A DNA stretch of 64,000 bases, from assembly GCA_031292515.1 (NCBI GenBank), contig JARLGZ010000030.1:286931-350930 (forward strand), in the 5' to 3' direction. This stretch comes from Puia sp. (lineage in GTDB: Bacteria; Bacteroidota; Bacteroidia; Chitinophagales; Chitinophagaceae). Shown in pieces: positions 17,779 to 26,071 of the stretch (positions within the stretch are counted from its first letter, which is position 1; the number at the start of each line of letters is the position of its first letter). The notes beneath the pieces are model-generated. The model saw only the letters and a list, made by a program, of their open reading frames with translations, was not told where the DNA came from and did no database searches. The translations under genes and the position numbers were made by a program.

Positions 17779-18171
17779 TCATTTCATCAGGTGAGAGAAT
17801 AGCTTTGCGCCGAGGAAGATGATGCCAATAAGCAGCAGGCCGACCGCCACCAGGAATATCCCGATGACGATCCGTGCTTTCCGGGCGCCTTTTTCGGCTT
17901 TTATCCGGCTGGCTTCGCGAACTTCGCGGGGAAACAGCCTGATAGAGAGGGCGAGCAGTACGGGAACTACGACGAGATCGTCCAGCCAGCCCGCGAACGG
18001 GATGAAATCCGGTATCAGGTCGATGGGGCTGATGAGGTACACGAGGGCCAGCAGCGCGGGCAGCCGGGCATAAAAAGGAGTGCCGGGGTCCGTGAGGCCG
18101 TAGTAAAGCAGGAGCGCCTGTTTGCTCCATTTGCCGGTTCTTTTATGATTAACGGCTCGTAGGTTCCTCAT
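17779..18171 (-). CDS. DUF1232 (YkvA-like) membrane protein
   Basis: A 130-residue protein. The DUF1232 signature LVYLISPIDLIPDFIPFAGW (about 45-64) continues into LDDLVVVPVLLALSIRLFP, giving two short membrane-associated helices. A basic stretch (REVREASRIKAEKGARKARI) is followed by a C-terminal transmembrane helix near residues 100-122. The family is widespread and of unknown function. The gene stands alone on the minus strand with ~170 bp to the aldo/keto reductase start; that gap holds no gene. Confidence 0.8.
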   Translation of the reverse strand: MRNLRAVNHKRTGKWSKQALLLYYGLTDPGTPFYARLPALLALVYLISPIDLIPDFIPFAGWLDDLVVVPVLLALSIRLFPREVREASRIKAEKGARKARIVIGIFLVAVGLLLIGIIFLGAKLFSHLMK

Positions 18172-18239
18172 GATGGCAATATCGGCTAAAATGCCGTGCC
18201 AAAGTTACCGGGCAGTATTTTCCTCCTTACCTTTAAAGC

Positions 18240-18425
18240 CGGTGACGGGAAGGGACGCGAACGAGATATGTGGCGGCGCGAATGGAAGAGACACGATGGG
18301 GATCTCAGCCAACGGGGGCGTTCATGAATGAACGCGAATTGAGAAGGAGGGGTCGATCAGGAATGAAAGACGGAGAAAAGAAGACGGAGAAGAAAGAGAC
18401 ACAAGAAAGAGAGACAAAAAAATAT
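18240..18425. other. Purine-rich leader of the VCBS lipoprotein gene
   Basis: The coding strand is increasingly purine-rich toward the start codon. From about 18340 to 18423 it is built of GGAGAAAAGAAG/GAAAGAGAC-like words, with related words such as GACGGAGAAAAGAAG followed by GACGGAGAAGAAAG. A long in-frame extension to ATG 18270 exists but encodes a charged low-complexity stretch before the signal peptide, so it is treated as non-coding. Confidence 0.5.
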
Positions 18426-19700
18426 ATGATGAAAAAAAGGATGCTTTTTCTATGGATGATTGCAGCGGCTTGCGGGCAGCAGACAAAGAACCCGCCGGGC
18501 AGCAAGGAGACGGCCGATACAATGGCGACCGCTTCGGCGGTGGCGTCGACAACTTCTCCGGTTCCGTCGGCGGATAATGCAGCCGCACACCCCGTGGCGC
18601 CCCTGCTCTTTAAGAAGCAAAAGCTGGCGGGAGAGACCTATGAATCGGCCGGCGTCTTTGACGTGAACGGGGACGGTAAACCCGACATCGTCTCCGGCGC
18701 CTACTGGTATGAAGGTCCTGCCTTTACGACACGGCATTTTATCGGGAAGATGGAACCTTTTGGGGAATATTGGGATGATTTCTCGACGATAGCCCTGGAT
18801 GTCAACGGGGACGGGAAAACGGATTATGTCACCGGCGGCTGGTTTGGGAAGAGTCTCCGCTGGTGGGAGAATCCCGGGAATGGGGGTCCCTGGAAAGAAC
18901 ACCTGATCGACACGACGGGTAACGTGGAATGTACGCGGGCCTGGGATGTCGACGGGGACGGCACTCCCGAAATCGTTCCTAACAATCCCGGTAATACGCT
19001 GAAATTCTACCGGCTTGAAAGGGACGCGAAGGGGCATGGGACCGGCCAATTTACAAAAGTGCCGGTGGCCCCCACGCAGGGACATGGATTGGGGTTCGGG
19101 GATATCAATGGCGACGGACGGGGAGACTTTGTGGTCAGCAAGGGCTGGCTGGAAGCCCCTGCGGATCCGCTGAAAGGGAATTGGGTCCTGCATCCTGAGT
19201 TTGACCTGGGCACAACCAGCGTGCCGGTGCTGGTCGTAGACGTAAACGGAGACGGTAAAAACGATATCATCGCCGGTCAGGCACACGATTATGGACTGAA
19301 CTGGTTTGAACAGCGGGTCGATCGCTCTGGCAAGAGATCCTGGGTCCGGCATCCCATCGATCCTTCGAACTCGCAGTTCCATACCATGGAATGGGAGGAT
19401 ATCGACGGGGATGGGGTGAAAGAACTGGTGACGGGCAAGCGTTATCGCGCACATGGCACCGATCCCGGCGTAAACGATCCCTACGGCATCTACTATTATA
19501 AGTGGAACGGAGAGTCCTTCACCAAGCAGATTGTAGATTACGGACCCATCGGTCAGGGCAAGGGGACCGGTATCTTTTTTGCCATCGCGGACCTCCGGGG
19601 GACGGGGCGGAAGGATATCGTCGTGGCCGGCAAGGACGGGTTGTATGTGTTTTATAATGAGGGTTTCAGCCAGATGCCGAAAGAGGAAGTCAAACACTGA
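18426..19700 (+). CDS. Lipoprotein with FG-GAP/VCBS beta-propeller repeats
   Basis: Counted from ATG ATG at 18426/18429, the protein has about 424 residues. It starts with a lipoprotein signal, KKRMLFLWMIAAACGQQ, whose cysteine (AAAC) would be lipidated. A Ser/Thr/Ala-rich linker follows. At least six propeller blades carry DxNGDGxxD calcium loops (DVNGDGKPDIVSGAYW, DVNGDGKTDYVTGGW, DVDGDGTPEIV, DINGDGRGDFVV, DVNGDGKNDIIAGQ, DIDGDGVKELVTG). It is probably surface- or periplasm-exposed and anchored to a membrane. Similar propellers occur in sugar-metabolising lipoproteins, but no active site can be named. An in-frame upstream ATG (18270) is rejected because it would bury the signal peptide. 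Confidence 0.8.
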   Translation: MMKKRMLFLWMIAAACGQQTKNPPGSKETADTMATASAVASTTSPVPSADNAAAHPVAPLLFKKQKLAGETYESAGVFDVNGDGKPDIVSGAYWYEGPAFTTRHFIGKMEPFGEYWDDFSTIALDVNGDGKTDYVTGGWFGKSLRWWENPGNGGPWKEHLIDTTGNVECTRAWDVDGDGTPEIVPNNPGNTLKFYRLERDAKGHGTGQFTKVPVAPTQGHGLGFGDINGDGRGDFVVSKGWLEAPADPLKGNWVLHPEFDLGTTSVPVLVVDVNGDGKNDIIAGQAHDYGLNWFEQRVDRSGKRSWVRHPIDPSNSQFHTMEWEDIDGDGVKELVTGKRYRAHGTDPGVNDPYGIYYYKWNGESFTKQIVDYGPIGQGKGTGIFFAIADLRGTGRKDIVVAGKDGLYVFYNEGFSQMPKEEVKH

Positions 19701-19770
19701 TGCCATGATGGACTGGTTTTGATGCTGGAGAACAGAAGATTCCGTAGATGAGGAATAGCAATAAATCCCG

Positions 19771-20805
19771 ATGATGAAGAATAGCAATCTTTTTGAGCTG
19801 ATACAGGTAGATGAATATGCCGCAACACCCAAGTATCTGCAATTGACCCATTCGATCTTGAAAGCCATCGAAATGGGAAAGATCGTGAAGAATGATCTCA
19901 TGCCCTCCATCAATGAATTGAGCTTTGAGCTGGAGATTTCGCGCGACACCGCGGAGAAGGGATACAAATACCTGAAGAAGATGGGGGTGTTGGGCTCGGT
20001 CCCGGGGAAGGGATATTTTGTTCAAAGCACCGAGTTCAGACAGACTCTGCGGATCTTTCTGCTGTTCAATAAGCTGAGTGCGCATAAGAAGATCCTCTAT
20101 GATGCTTTTACCGCGGCGCTCGGCGAATATGTGGCCGTCGATTTCTATATCTATAATAATGATTTCGCCTTGTTCAAAAAATTACTCGGCAGCCGGCAGG
20201 AAGATTATTCCCACTATGTCATCATCCCCCATTTCCTGGAGGGAGGGGAGAACGCGCACGAGATCATCAATGCCATTCCCAGGGACAAACTGATCCTGCT
20301 GGACAAAAAAATCCCGGGTATCGAAGGGGAGTATGCGGCCGTATACGAGAATTTCGAGCAGGATATCTACAGGGCGCTGGGGGAGGCGCGGGAGCAACTG
20401 AGCAAATACCATACCATCAAAGTCATATTCCCGGGATATACTTATCATCCCGTCGAAATACTAAAGGGATGCAGTCGTTTTTGCCAGGAATACGCCTTTA
20501 ACTTCAAGGTCGTTCATTCCATCGCGGACGAGCCGATCGGGGAGGGGGAAGTCTATATCAACCTGATGGAAGAAGACCTGGTGATCCTGATCGAACGGAT
20601 CATCTCGCTGCAATGGGAGCCCGGGCGCCAGGTAGGCGTGATCTCTTATAATGAGACGCCTTTGAAGAAACTGATTCTGAATGGCATTACGACGATTTCC
20701 ACCGACTTCTACCAGATGGGCGCCCTGACGGCCCGGATGATCCTGGAAAATAAAAAGGAGCAGGTGGAGGTCCCCTTCTACCTGACGTTGAGAAATTCAT
20801 TGTAA
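19771..20805 (+). CDS. GntR-family regulator with periplasmic-binding-protein-like sensor domain
   Basis: A 344-residue regulator. Residues ~10-80 form a GntR winged helix-turn-helix (PKYLQLTHSILKAIEMGKI, LMPSINELSFELEISRDTAE, GSVPGKGYFV). The rest resembles the LacI/PBP1 sugar-binding fold and ends with GVISYNETPLKKLILNGITT and a MGALTARMILENKKEQVEVP stretch, as in LacI-type proteins. Bacteroidota use this GntR-PBP architecture for sugar regulons such as fucose. Control of the rhamnose locus is plausible but is inference. ATG at 19774 is an equally good start. The gene is 70 bp after the VCBS gene and 11 bp before the phosphoesterase gene, with which it is probably co-transcribed. Confidence 0.85.
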   Translation: MMKNSNLFELIQVDEYAATPKYLQLTHSILKAIEMGKIVKNDLMPSINELSFELEISRDTAEKGYKYLKKMGVLGSVPGKGYFVQSTEFRQTLRIFLLFNKLSAHKKILYDAFTAALGEYVAVDFYIYNNDFALFKKLLGSRQEDYSHYVIIPHFLEGGENAHEIINAIPRDKLILLDKKIPGIEGEYAAVYENFEQDIYRALGEAREQLSKYHTIKVIFPGYTYHPVEILKGCSRFCQEYAFNFKVVHSIADEPIGEGEVYINLMEEDLVILIERIISLQWEPGRQVGVISYNETPLKKLILNGITTISTDFYQMGALTARMILENKKEQVEVPFYLTLRNSL

Positions 20806-20816
20806 AAATAAAACCT

Positions 20817-21650
20817 ATGCTGTCACGCAGAAAATTCCTGGGCTTGTCGATGAAGGGGATCCTCCTCATCGGGGCCGGCAATGCCTTACAATCCTTTTCA
20901 GACAGGGGATTCCGGCTACCTGCCAGAAATGATATCCGTTTGCGGTTCGCCATCGCGTCCGATGGGCACTACGGCCAGGACGAGACGGACTTCAAAGATA
21001 CCCATACGCAGATGGTCGGGTGGCTGAACCAGGAAAAATCAGCAAGGGGTGTCGACTTCTCTTTTATCAACGGCGACTTGTTTCATAACGACCCGAAATG
21101 GCTGCCGGAAGTCAGGCAACAGTTTGACAAACTGAAAATGCCCTATTATGTCTCTCACGGCAATCACGATAATACCGATGAAGCCACCTGGGAGAAGACC
21201 TGGAAGATGCCGGTGAACTATGTCTTCGAAAAGTCAGGTTCGGTTTTTTTGGTGCTGGATACAGCCGACTCCACCGGGAAATCGGTCTGCCCGGATCTGG
21301 CCTGGACGAAGATGCAACTGGACCGGTATAAAGCGAGTAAAGAGTTGTTCGTCTTTATGCATATCACGCCGTTCAACTGGACGGGCGGTGGCCATCCCTG
21401 CCCGGAACTGGTGGAGCTTTTTGACGAGCAATCCAATCTAAAGGCGGTCTTTCACGGTCATGATCACACGGAAGATGGCTGGAAGGAGAATAAAGGCAAG
21501 CCGTATTTCTTCGACTCGCATATTGGCGGCAACTGGGGCACGGATTATCATGGTTACCGGATCGTCGAAATATTGAAAAACGGCTCGATTCTAACCTACC
21601 AGATGGATGGTGCGAAGGGCGCCAAGATCAATGACCGTTCCATCGGTTGA
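20817..21650 (+). CDS. Tat-exported calcineurin-like metallophosphoesterase
   Basis: A 277-residue protein. The N-terminus MLSRRKFLGLSMKGILLIGA has a twin-arginine (SRRKFLGLS) motif, suggesting folded export. The metallophosphoesterase motifs appear in order: ASDGHYG (D-x-H, about 43-49), FINGDLFHND (about 75-84), SHGNHDNTDE (about 103-112), MHITPFN (about 179-185) and FHGHDHTEDGW (about 210-220). The enzyme is a dinuclear-metal phosphatase or phosphodiesterase of unknown substrate, probably periplasmic. It follows the GntR gene by 11 bp. Its stop codon is part of a GGTTGAGGGGA repeat tract. Confidence 0.88.
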   Translation: MLSRRKFLGLSMKGILLIGAGNALQSFSDRGFRLPARNDIRLRFAIASDGHYGQDETDFKDTHTQMVGWLNQEKSARGVDFSFINGDLFHNDPKWLPEVRQQFDKLKMPYYVSHGNHDNTDEATWEKTWKMPVNYVFEKSGSVFLVLDTADSTGKSVCPDLAWTKMQLDRYKASKELFVFMHITPFNWTGGGHPCPELVELFDEQSNLKAVFHGHDHTEDGWKENKGKPYFFDSHIGGNWGTDYHGYRIVEILKNGSILTYQMDGAKGAKINDRSIG

Positions 21651-21700
21651 GGGGAGTTGGTTGAGGGGAATCATCAGTTGAGGGCGTCGGTTGAGGGGAA
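21644..21700 (+). repeat. GGTTGAGGGGA repeats starting at the phosphoesterase stop codon
   Basis: Copies of the core (C/T)GGTTGAGGGGA occur at 21644-21655, 21658-21669 and 21688-21699, with a weaker copy (CAGTTGAGGG) at 21675-21684. The TGA of the first copy is the stop codon of the upstream gene. Confidence 0.8.
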
Positions 21701-21757
21701 CGCCCCGCAGACATCGGGTCCCGTATCGATTTATTTTGTTTTCGTTTTCAGTCGGGT

Positions 21758-22759
21758 TCACTCTCCGGGATAAAACACGCCGCATTGCTTCCTGATAGCG
21801 TCCATCACCCGGCTCATCGAAAGGCTGAATGCATGGGTGAGGTCCGGGCTCTCGATCAGGCCATTGTCCATGCAGCGCATGGTCTCACGGATCTGGTATT
21901 CGAACCCGTTGACCACCGGCTCGAGCCGGAATTCTTCATCGGGCAGTCCCTGGCGGGAAAGGGTCAGCCGGTTGTTCTTGTACCAGGGGGTGGGGATGCG
22001 TATGATACCTTCCGTCCCTGCTATCTCAGCTGTAATGGATGTCTGGCAACTGAACAGGGAGCTGATCACTGCCAGTGCGCCATCGGGATAATGCAAAGCG
22101 GCCACACAACTGTCGTCTGCCCCGGTCGGGGCGAGCTGTGCCGCAGCCATGATCCCGGACGGTTCTCCGAGAAGCAGCTGGCACAGAAACAGGGGGTATA
22201 TACCGATGTCGAGCAGGGAGCCGCCTCCCAGCGCCTTGTTATACAATCGTCCGTCGGGGTTGAAGGGGGGCGCGAAGCCGAAATCGGCCCTGACATATTT
22301 CACTTTTCCAATACGGCCTTCGACGATGAGTGCCAGGAGTTTCCCGGTCATCGGCAGAAAGCGGGTCCACATAGCTTCCATGAGGAAGGTCTTGTGTGTC
22401 CGGGATGCGTCAACCATTTCCTGCACCTGCCGGTTCGATAGCGCCATCGGTTTCTCGCAGAGAACGGCTTTGCCTTGTTGCAGGCAGAGCAGGGCATGTT
22501 CACAATGAAATCCGTGCGGGGTGGCGATATAGACCGCATCGACTCCGGGATCTTTCGCCAGCATGCCGTAATCTCCGTAACTACGGGGAGCGCCAAATTT
22601 ACCCGCAAATTCCCCGGCCCGTGCTTCGTCTCTTGATGCTACGGCTGCGAGTTCCGCGCCTTCGGTGATGGCCAGCGCCGCAGCGAATTTTGCCGCGATC
22701 TTTCCGGGGCCGATGATGCCCCACTGTTTTGCCTGTTTCGGGTATTGGTTGACCGGCAT
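21758..22759 (-). CDS. Gfo/Idh/MocA-family oxidoreductase
   Basis: A 333-residue NAD(P)-dependent dehydrogenase, counted from ATG at 22759; an earlier ATG would add a charged non-conserved tail. The Rossmann loop WGIIGPGKIAAKFAAALA (about 13-30), AVYIATPHGFHCEHALL and KAVLCEKPMALS (the catalytic lysine motif EKP) define the family. MEAMWTRFLPM is typical of the branch containing trans-dihydrodiol dehydrogenase and sugar oxidoreductases. The C-terminal domain is an alpha/beta sheet with GGGSLLDIGIYPLFL. No signal peptide is seen, so it is cytoplasmic. Substrate unknown. Confidence 0.87.
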   Translation of the reverse strand: MPVNQYPKQAKQWGIIGPGKIAAKFAAALAITEGAELAAVASRDEARAGEFAGKFGAPRSYGDYGMLAKDPGVDAVYIATPHGFHCEHALLCLQQGKAVLCEKPMALSNRQVQEMVDASRTHKTFLMEAMWTRFLPMTGKLLALIVEGRIGKVKYVRADFGFAPPFNPDGRLYNKALGGGSLLDIGIYPLFLCQLLLGEPSGIMAAAQLAPTGADDSCVAALHYPDGALAVISSLFSCQTSITAEIAGTEGIIRIPTPWYKNNRLTLSRQGLPDEEFRLEPVVNGFEYQIRETMRCMDNGLIESPDLTHAFSLSMSRVMDAIRKQCGVFYPGE

Positions 22760-22917
22760 GTTTTGTCGTTTAATTTTCTTTTGCTTCAAGGGGGTATCCC
22801 TATTGTTTGCAATCATTCGCGGGCCCAAATTAACGGCAATATTTGAGATAATCGACGTGAAGGGGGGAATTAATCAAGGAGGACGATTTCATATCTTCGT
22901 GAGAAAATAGCCTGGAT

Positions 22918-23580
22918 ATGCCGAAAACAAGCGCTTTTCTATTCGATCTGAACGGAACGATGATCGACGATATGAAATTTCATCTTCAGGCCTGGTATGA
23001 GCTTTTGAATGAGGACCTGCAGGCCGGTCTGAGCTGGGAGCAGGTCAGGGGGCATATGTACGGGAAAAATTCGGAATTGTTTGACCGGATCTTTGGCCCG
23101 GGGCGTTTCGCCCCATCGGAGGTGGAAAGGTTCTCGCTGGAAAAGGAGAAGAGATACCAACAGGCTTATAAACCGCACCTGAAGCTGATCGACGGGTTGG
23201 GCGCTTTCCTGGAGAAGGCCGATCAGAAAGGCATCCGTATGGCGATCGGGTCGGCGGCCATCCCCTTTAATATCGATTTTGTATTGGACAACCTCTCCAT
23301 CCGTCATTATTTTCGAGCGATCGTCAGCGCCGACGATGTCAGGATCAGCAAACCCGATCCCGAGACCTATCTGAAGGCCGCCGCCCTGCTGAAGGTCGAT
23401 CCTTCTTCCTGTATCGTATTCGAGGATGCGCCAAAAGGGGTGGAGGCGGCCTTAAATGCCGATATGAAATGTGTGGTGTTAACCACTATGCACGAGACGC
23501 ACGAATTCAGCCAGTATTCCAATGTAGTCAGTTTTGTCGCCGATTATACGGATCCATCGCTGTCAGCGTTGTTCCTATGA
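22918..23580 (+). CDS. HAD phosphatase, beta-phosphoglucomutase-like
   Basis: A 220-residue HAD-superfamily protein with the cap arrangement of beta-phosphoglucomutase relatives. Motif I is FLFDLNGTMIDDMKFH (about 7-22). Note Asn in place of the usual second aspartate of DxDGT (DLNGT); the second Asp is the general acid/base of most phosphatases, so activity may be altered. Motif II lies in AIGSAAIP, motif III in SKPDPETYLKAA, and motif IV is IVFEDAPKGVEAA. The likely substrate class is a small phosphosugar. It diverges from the Gfo/Idh/MocA gene with ~160 bp between the starts. Confidence 0.82.
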   Translation: MPKTSAFLFDLNGTMIDDMKFHLQAWYELLNEDLQAGLSWEQVRGHMYGKNSELFDRIFGPGRFAPSEVERFSLEKEKRYQQAYKPHLKLIDGLGAFLEKADQKGIRMAIGSAAIPFNIDFVLDNLSIRHYFRAIVSADDVRISKPDPETYLKAAALLKVDPSSCIVFEDAPKGVEAALNADMKCVVLTTMHETHEFSQYSNVVSFVADYTDPSLSALFL

Positions 23581-23741
23581 GCGATGTCTTTGAAGACTGC
23601 TGATAGCGAAGGCTGCTTACACAGAAGACCGATGATAGAGAAGGCTGCTGACAGATTAGGGAGCGACTGCTGACAGTGCAACGGGCTGTGTGTTAAAACC
23701 ATACCCGGTTAATTATCGTATACCTATTTATTCTATACGTG
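23581..23741. other. Spacer with imperfect GACTGCTGA/GAAGGCTGCT repeats after the HAD gene
   Basis: From the HAD stop onward, words such as GACTGCTGATAG, GAAGGCTGCTTAC, GAAGGCTGCTGACAG and GACTGCTGACAG recur up to about 23680. It resembles the other post-stop repeat tracts but is more decayed. No terminator hairpin with a T tract is seen. Confidence 0.45.
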
Positions 23742-24557
23742 ATGAAAAATAAGGTCTTCTGTATTGCCGGTCTCTTTTTTACGGGCTGTCTGTTTTGCGG
23801 TTTGCAAGGCTGTAAGAAAGTCATCAGTGTTGATCTTAAGGAGGTGCCTCCCCGGATTGTGATAGAGGGAAATATCACTGACTTGCGGGGACCTTACCAG
23901 GTTATGATCAGCCAGACCGTGAATTTCAGTGCGGACAATACCTTCCCGCCCGTTTCCGGGGCAGAAGTGCGGATTACGGACAGCACGGCCTCGGTGTCGG
24001 AGACCCTGACGGAATCCGCTCCCGGCCTCTACACTACCAGCCTGCTTCAGGGCTTTCCCGGGCATACATACGGTCTGGATGTAAAATCGGGGGGGCGGCA
24101 GTATACTGCCAGCTCAAAAATGCCGCAGCCTGTGGAACTCGACTCGGTGAACTTCTCGCAAGACATAGATCTGGGTGGCAATACGATTATCGAAGCCGTC
24201 GTCAATTTCCAGGATCCGGTGGGTTTGGGAAACTCTTACCAGTTCACGGAGATCATCAACGGAAAACGGCTGGACAGGATCTTTGTCTTTGACGACCGGC
24301 TGTCGGACGGGAGAACTATCAGCGAGATCCTCTTTACGGACAGCGCCTATCTGCAAATCGGGGATTCCCTGGAGGTTCAGTTATTCTGTGTCGACCCCAA
24401 GATTTACAATTATTTTTACGCGCTCAGCCTGATTTCGGCGGATAATAACAGCACGCAGTCGGCGACGCCGGCTAATCCTGTCAGCAATCTCGGCAATGGC
24501 GCACTGGGCTATTTCAGCGCGCACACGGTATTCTCGCGGAGCGGAATCGTCGATTAG
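23742..24557 (+). CDS. DUF4249 lipoprotein
   Basis: A 271-residue protein from ATG at 23742 (a GTG directly before it is in frame). The signal ends in GLQGCKKVISVDL, a lipobox with the cysteine near residue 25, followed by the DUF4249 hallmark VDLKEVPPRIVIEGNITD. An Ig-like N-terminal half (SGAEVRITDSTASVSE) leads to a C-terminal domain. The family is restricted to Bacteroidota and is usually encoded directly after a TonB-dependent receptor, as an outer-membrane accessory lipoprotein. Here no receptor is nearby. The length is shorter than many members (about 270-400), but no frameshift is apparent. Confidence 0.82.
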   Translation: MKNKVFCIAGLFFTGCLFCGLQGCKKVISVDLKEVPPRIVIEGNITDLRGPYQVMISQTVNFSADNTFPPVSGAEVRITDSTASVSETLTESAPGLYTTSLLQGFPGHTYGLDVKSGGRQYTASSKMPQPVELDSVNFSQDIDLGGNTIIEAVVNFQDPVGLGNSYQFTEIINGKRLDRIFVFDDRLSDGRTISEILFTDSAYLQIGDSLEVQLFCVDPKIYNYFYALSLISADNNSTQSATPANPVSNLGNGALGYFSAHTVFSRSGIVD

Positions 24558-24597
24558 TCAGTGGTGAATAGTCACTACTGACCAGTCACCACTAACT
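24556..24597. terminator. Hairpin between converging genes, built from the heptamer repeat family
   Basis: AGTCAGTGGTGA (24556-24567) and TCACCACTAACT (24586-24597) pair in 11 of 12 positions. The element fills the 40 bp between the DUF4249 stop and the stop of the minus-strand sigma-54 activator gene. It lacks a T tract, so it may be a weak bidirectional terminator. Its words match the TAGTGAG/TGGTGAG heptamers seen elsewhere. Confidence 0.5.
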
Positions 24598-26037
24598 TTA
24601 AGGTTGATAGCTTTTTATTTTGTTGTAGAGGGTTTTCCGGTCGATCTTCAGGATTTCAGCCGCCTTGGATTTGTTGTAGTTGACCTGTTTCAATACGTTC
24701 ATAATGGTGTCGTATTCCGCCTGTGCGGCTGCATTTTTCAGATCCGTTTCCCGGTTGTTTATCGGGTGAACGTTGAGGGGAGCCGGCGCGACGACCGTGT
24801 TGACGGCCACCGGATCCGGCGGCTGATGGAGGTGGCTGAATTGATGGGGGTCGATGATTTCAGGGGGCAATACTCTCGGGTTGATGAGGCCCGAAGAAGT
24901 CAGCAAGGCGGCCCTCCGGATCACATTCCTGAATTCACGCAGGTTGCCCGGCCAGGAATATTGCAGGAAGATGTCCATGACTTCGGGCTCGAAGCCCTCC
25001 ACGGTCTTGTTGAGCTCTTTGTTCGCCTTGTCGAGGAAGAACTCCGCAAAGAGCGGGATATCCTCCCTCCTTTGTCTGAAGGCGGGCAATATGATCGAAA
25101 ATTCGTTGAAACGGTGGAACAAGTCTTCGCGGAACCGGCCTTTGCGATAGGCTTCCTGGAGGTTCTCATTCGATGCGACGATGATCCGCGTGTCAACGTC
25201 CATTTCCTTGACGCCGCCCACCCGTTTAAACTTCCTTTCCTGGATGACCCTGAGCAGGGCGGCCTGTATCTCGTAGGAGAGGTTGGCGACCTCGTCCAGG
25301 AAGAGTGTGCCTCCGTTGGCCAGCTCGAAATGTCCTTCCTTGTCGTTCAGTGCGCCTGTGAAAGCTCCCTTCACATGGCCAAACAGCTCGCTGCCTGCGA
25401 GCTCCTTCGACAAGGTGCCGCAATCCATGGCGATGAAGGGCTTGTCCTTTCTGGCGCTGAACTGGTGAATGGTCCTGGCGATGACTTCCTTGCCGGTGCC
25501 GCTTTCGCCGTAGAGGATGATGCTGTAGTTGGTGGGTGCGACCAATTCGATCTGTTTATAAAGCTCCTTTGTAGAAGGGGCTTCTCCCACCAGGAAATCA
25601 CTGTCCTGGCCGGTGCGGGTATTCTTTTTGCCGGTAGTTGAGGTGGGATAGGATTTCTGGGTTTCCACGGTGGAAGGAGGGCTCTGCAGGGCCTTTCCGA
25701 TCACGTTGACCACCTCTTCGGGGATGAGCGGCTTGGTAATATAATCGAACGCCCCTGCCTTGATGACGTCGACGGCTGTTTTGATATCCGAGTAGCCGGT
25801 GATGATGATCACGATGGCGTGGGGGTTCACCGTCTTTATCTCCTTCAGTACTTCCCGGCCTTCCTTATCTCCCAGCCGGAAGTCACAGAGGACTATATCG
25901 AACGCAGACTCCTTGTATTTTGCAATTCCCTTGTTCCCGCTATGGGCCGTGTCTGTCTCGAATCCTTTTCTTTGGAGGAAACGGGACAGTAAGGTGCACA
26001 TATCCATATCGTCGTCAATAATCAGAATTCGCTTCAT
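24598..26037 (-). CDS. NtrC-family sigma-54-dependent response regulator
   Basis: A 479-residue regulator with all three NtrC domains. The receiver domain (about 3-118) has acidic pocket DDD at 8-10 and phosphoacceptor D52 in VLCDFRLGD. The AAA+ domain has Walker A GESGTGKEVIARTIH, the GAFTGA loop in HVKGAFTGALNDKEGHFELA (contacts sigma-54), Walker B GTLFLDEVANL and an arginine-finger segment in RFREDLFHRFNEFSI. The C-terminal Fis-type helix-turn-helix is KAAEILKIDRKTLYNKIKSY. It activates RpoN promoters by ATP hydrolysis. The cognate kinase is probably the CHASE3 kinase 0.8 kb upstream. A 17-bp palindrome lies 18 bp before its start. Confidence 0.95.
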   Translation of the reverse strand: MKRILIIDDDMDMCTLLSRFLQRKGFETDTAHSGNKGIAKYKESAFDIVLCDFRLGDKEGREVLKEIKTVNPHAIVIIITGYSDIKTAVDVIKAGAFDYITKPLIPEEVVNVIGKALQSPPSTVETQKSYPTSTTGKKNTRTGQDSDFLVGEAPSTKELYKQIELVAPTNYSIILYGESGTGKEVIARTIHQFSARKDKPFIAMDCGTLSKELAGSELFGHVKGAFTGALNDKEGHFELANGGTLFLDEVANLSYEIQAALLRVIQERKFKRVGGVKEMDVDTRIIVASNENLQEAYRKGRFREDLFHRFNEFSIILPAFRQRREDIPLFAEFFLDKANKELNKTVEGFEPEVMDIFLQYSWPGNLREFRNVIRRAALLTSSGLINPRVLPPEIIDPHQFSHLHQPPDPVAVNTVVAPAPLNVHPINNRETDLKNAAAQAEYDTIMNVLKQVNYNKSKAAEILKIDRKTLYNKIKSYQP

Positions 26038-26054
26038 ACCAGAGTAGTTTCGTG

Positions 26055-26071
26055 TTTAAAGTTACTTTAAA
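26055..26071. promoter_or_regulatory. Palindrome in the divergent regulatory region of the activator gene
   Basis: TTTAAAGT-T-ACTTTAAA is a perfect inverted repeat with 8-bp arms and one central base. It sits 18 bp upstream of the activator start codon and about 240 bp upstream of the sigma-54-like element at 26294-26309. It could be an activator-binding site (enhancer and/or autoregulation). Confidence 0.5.

Noticed and set aside
18450..19967. 505-codon minus-strand frame opposite the VCBS lipoprotein and GntR gene
   Set aside because: It covers two genes with clear domains on the other strand and has no recognisable domain itself.
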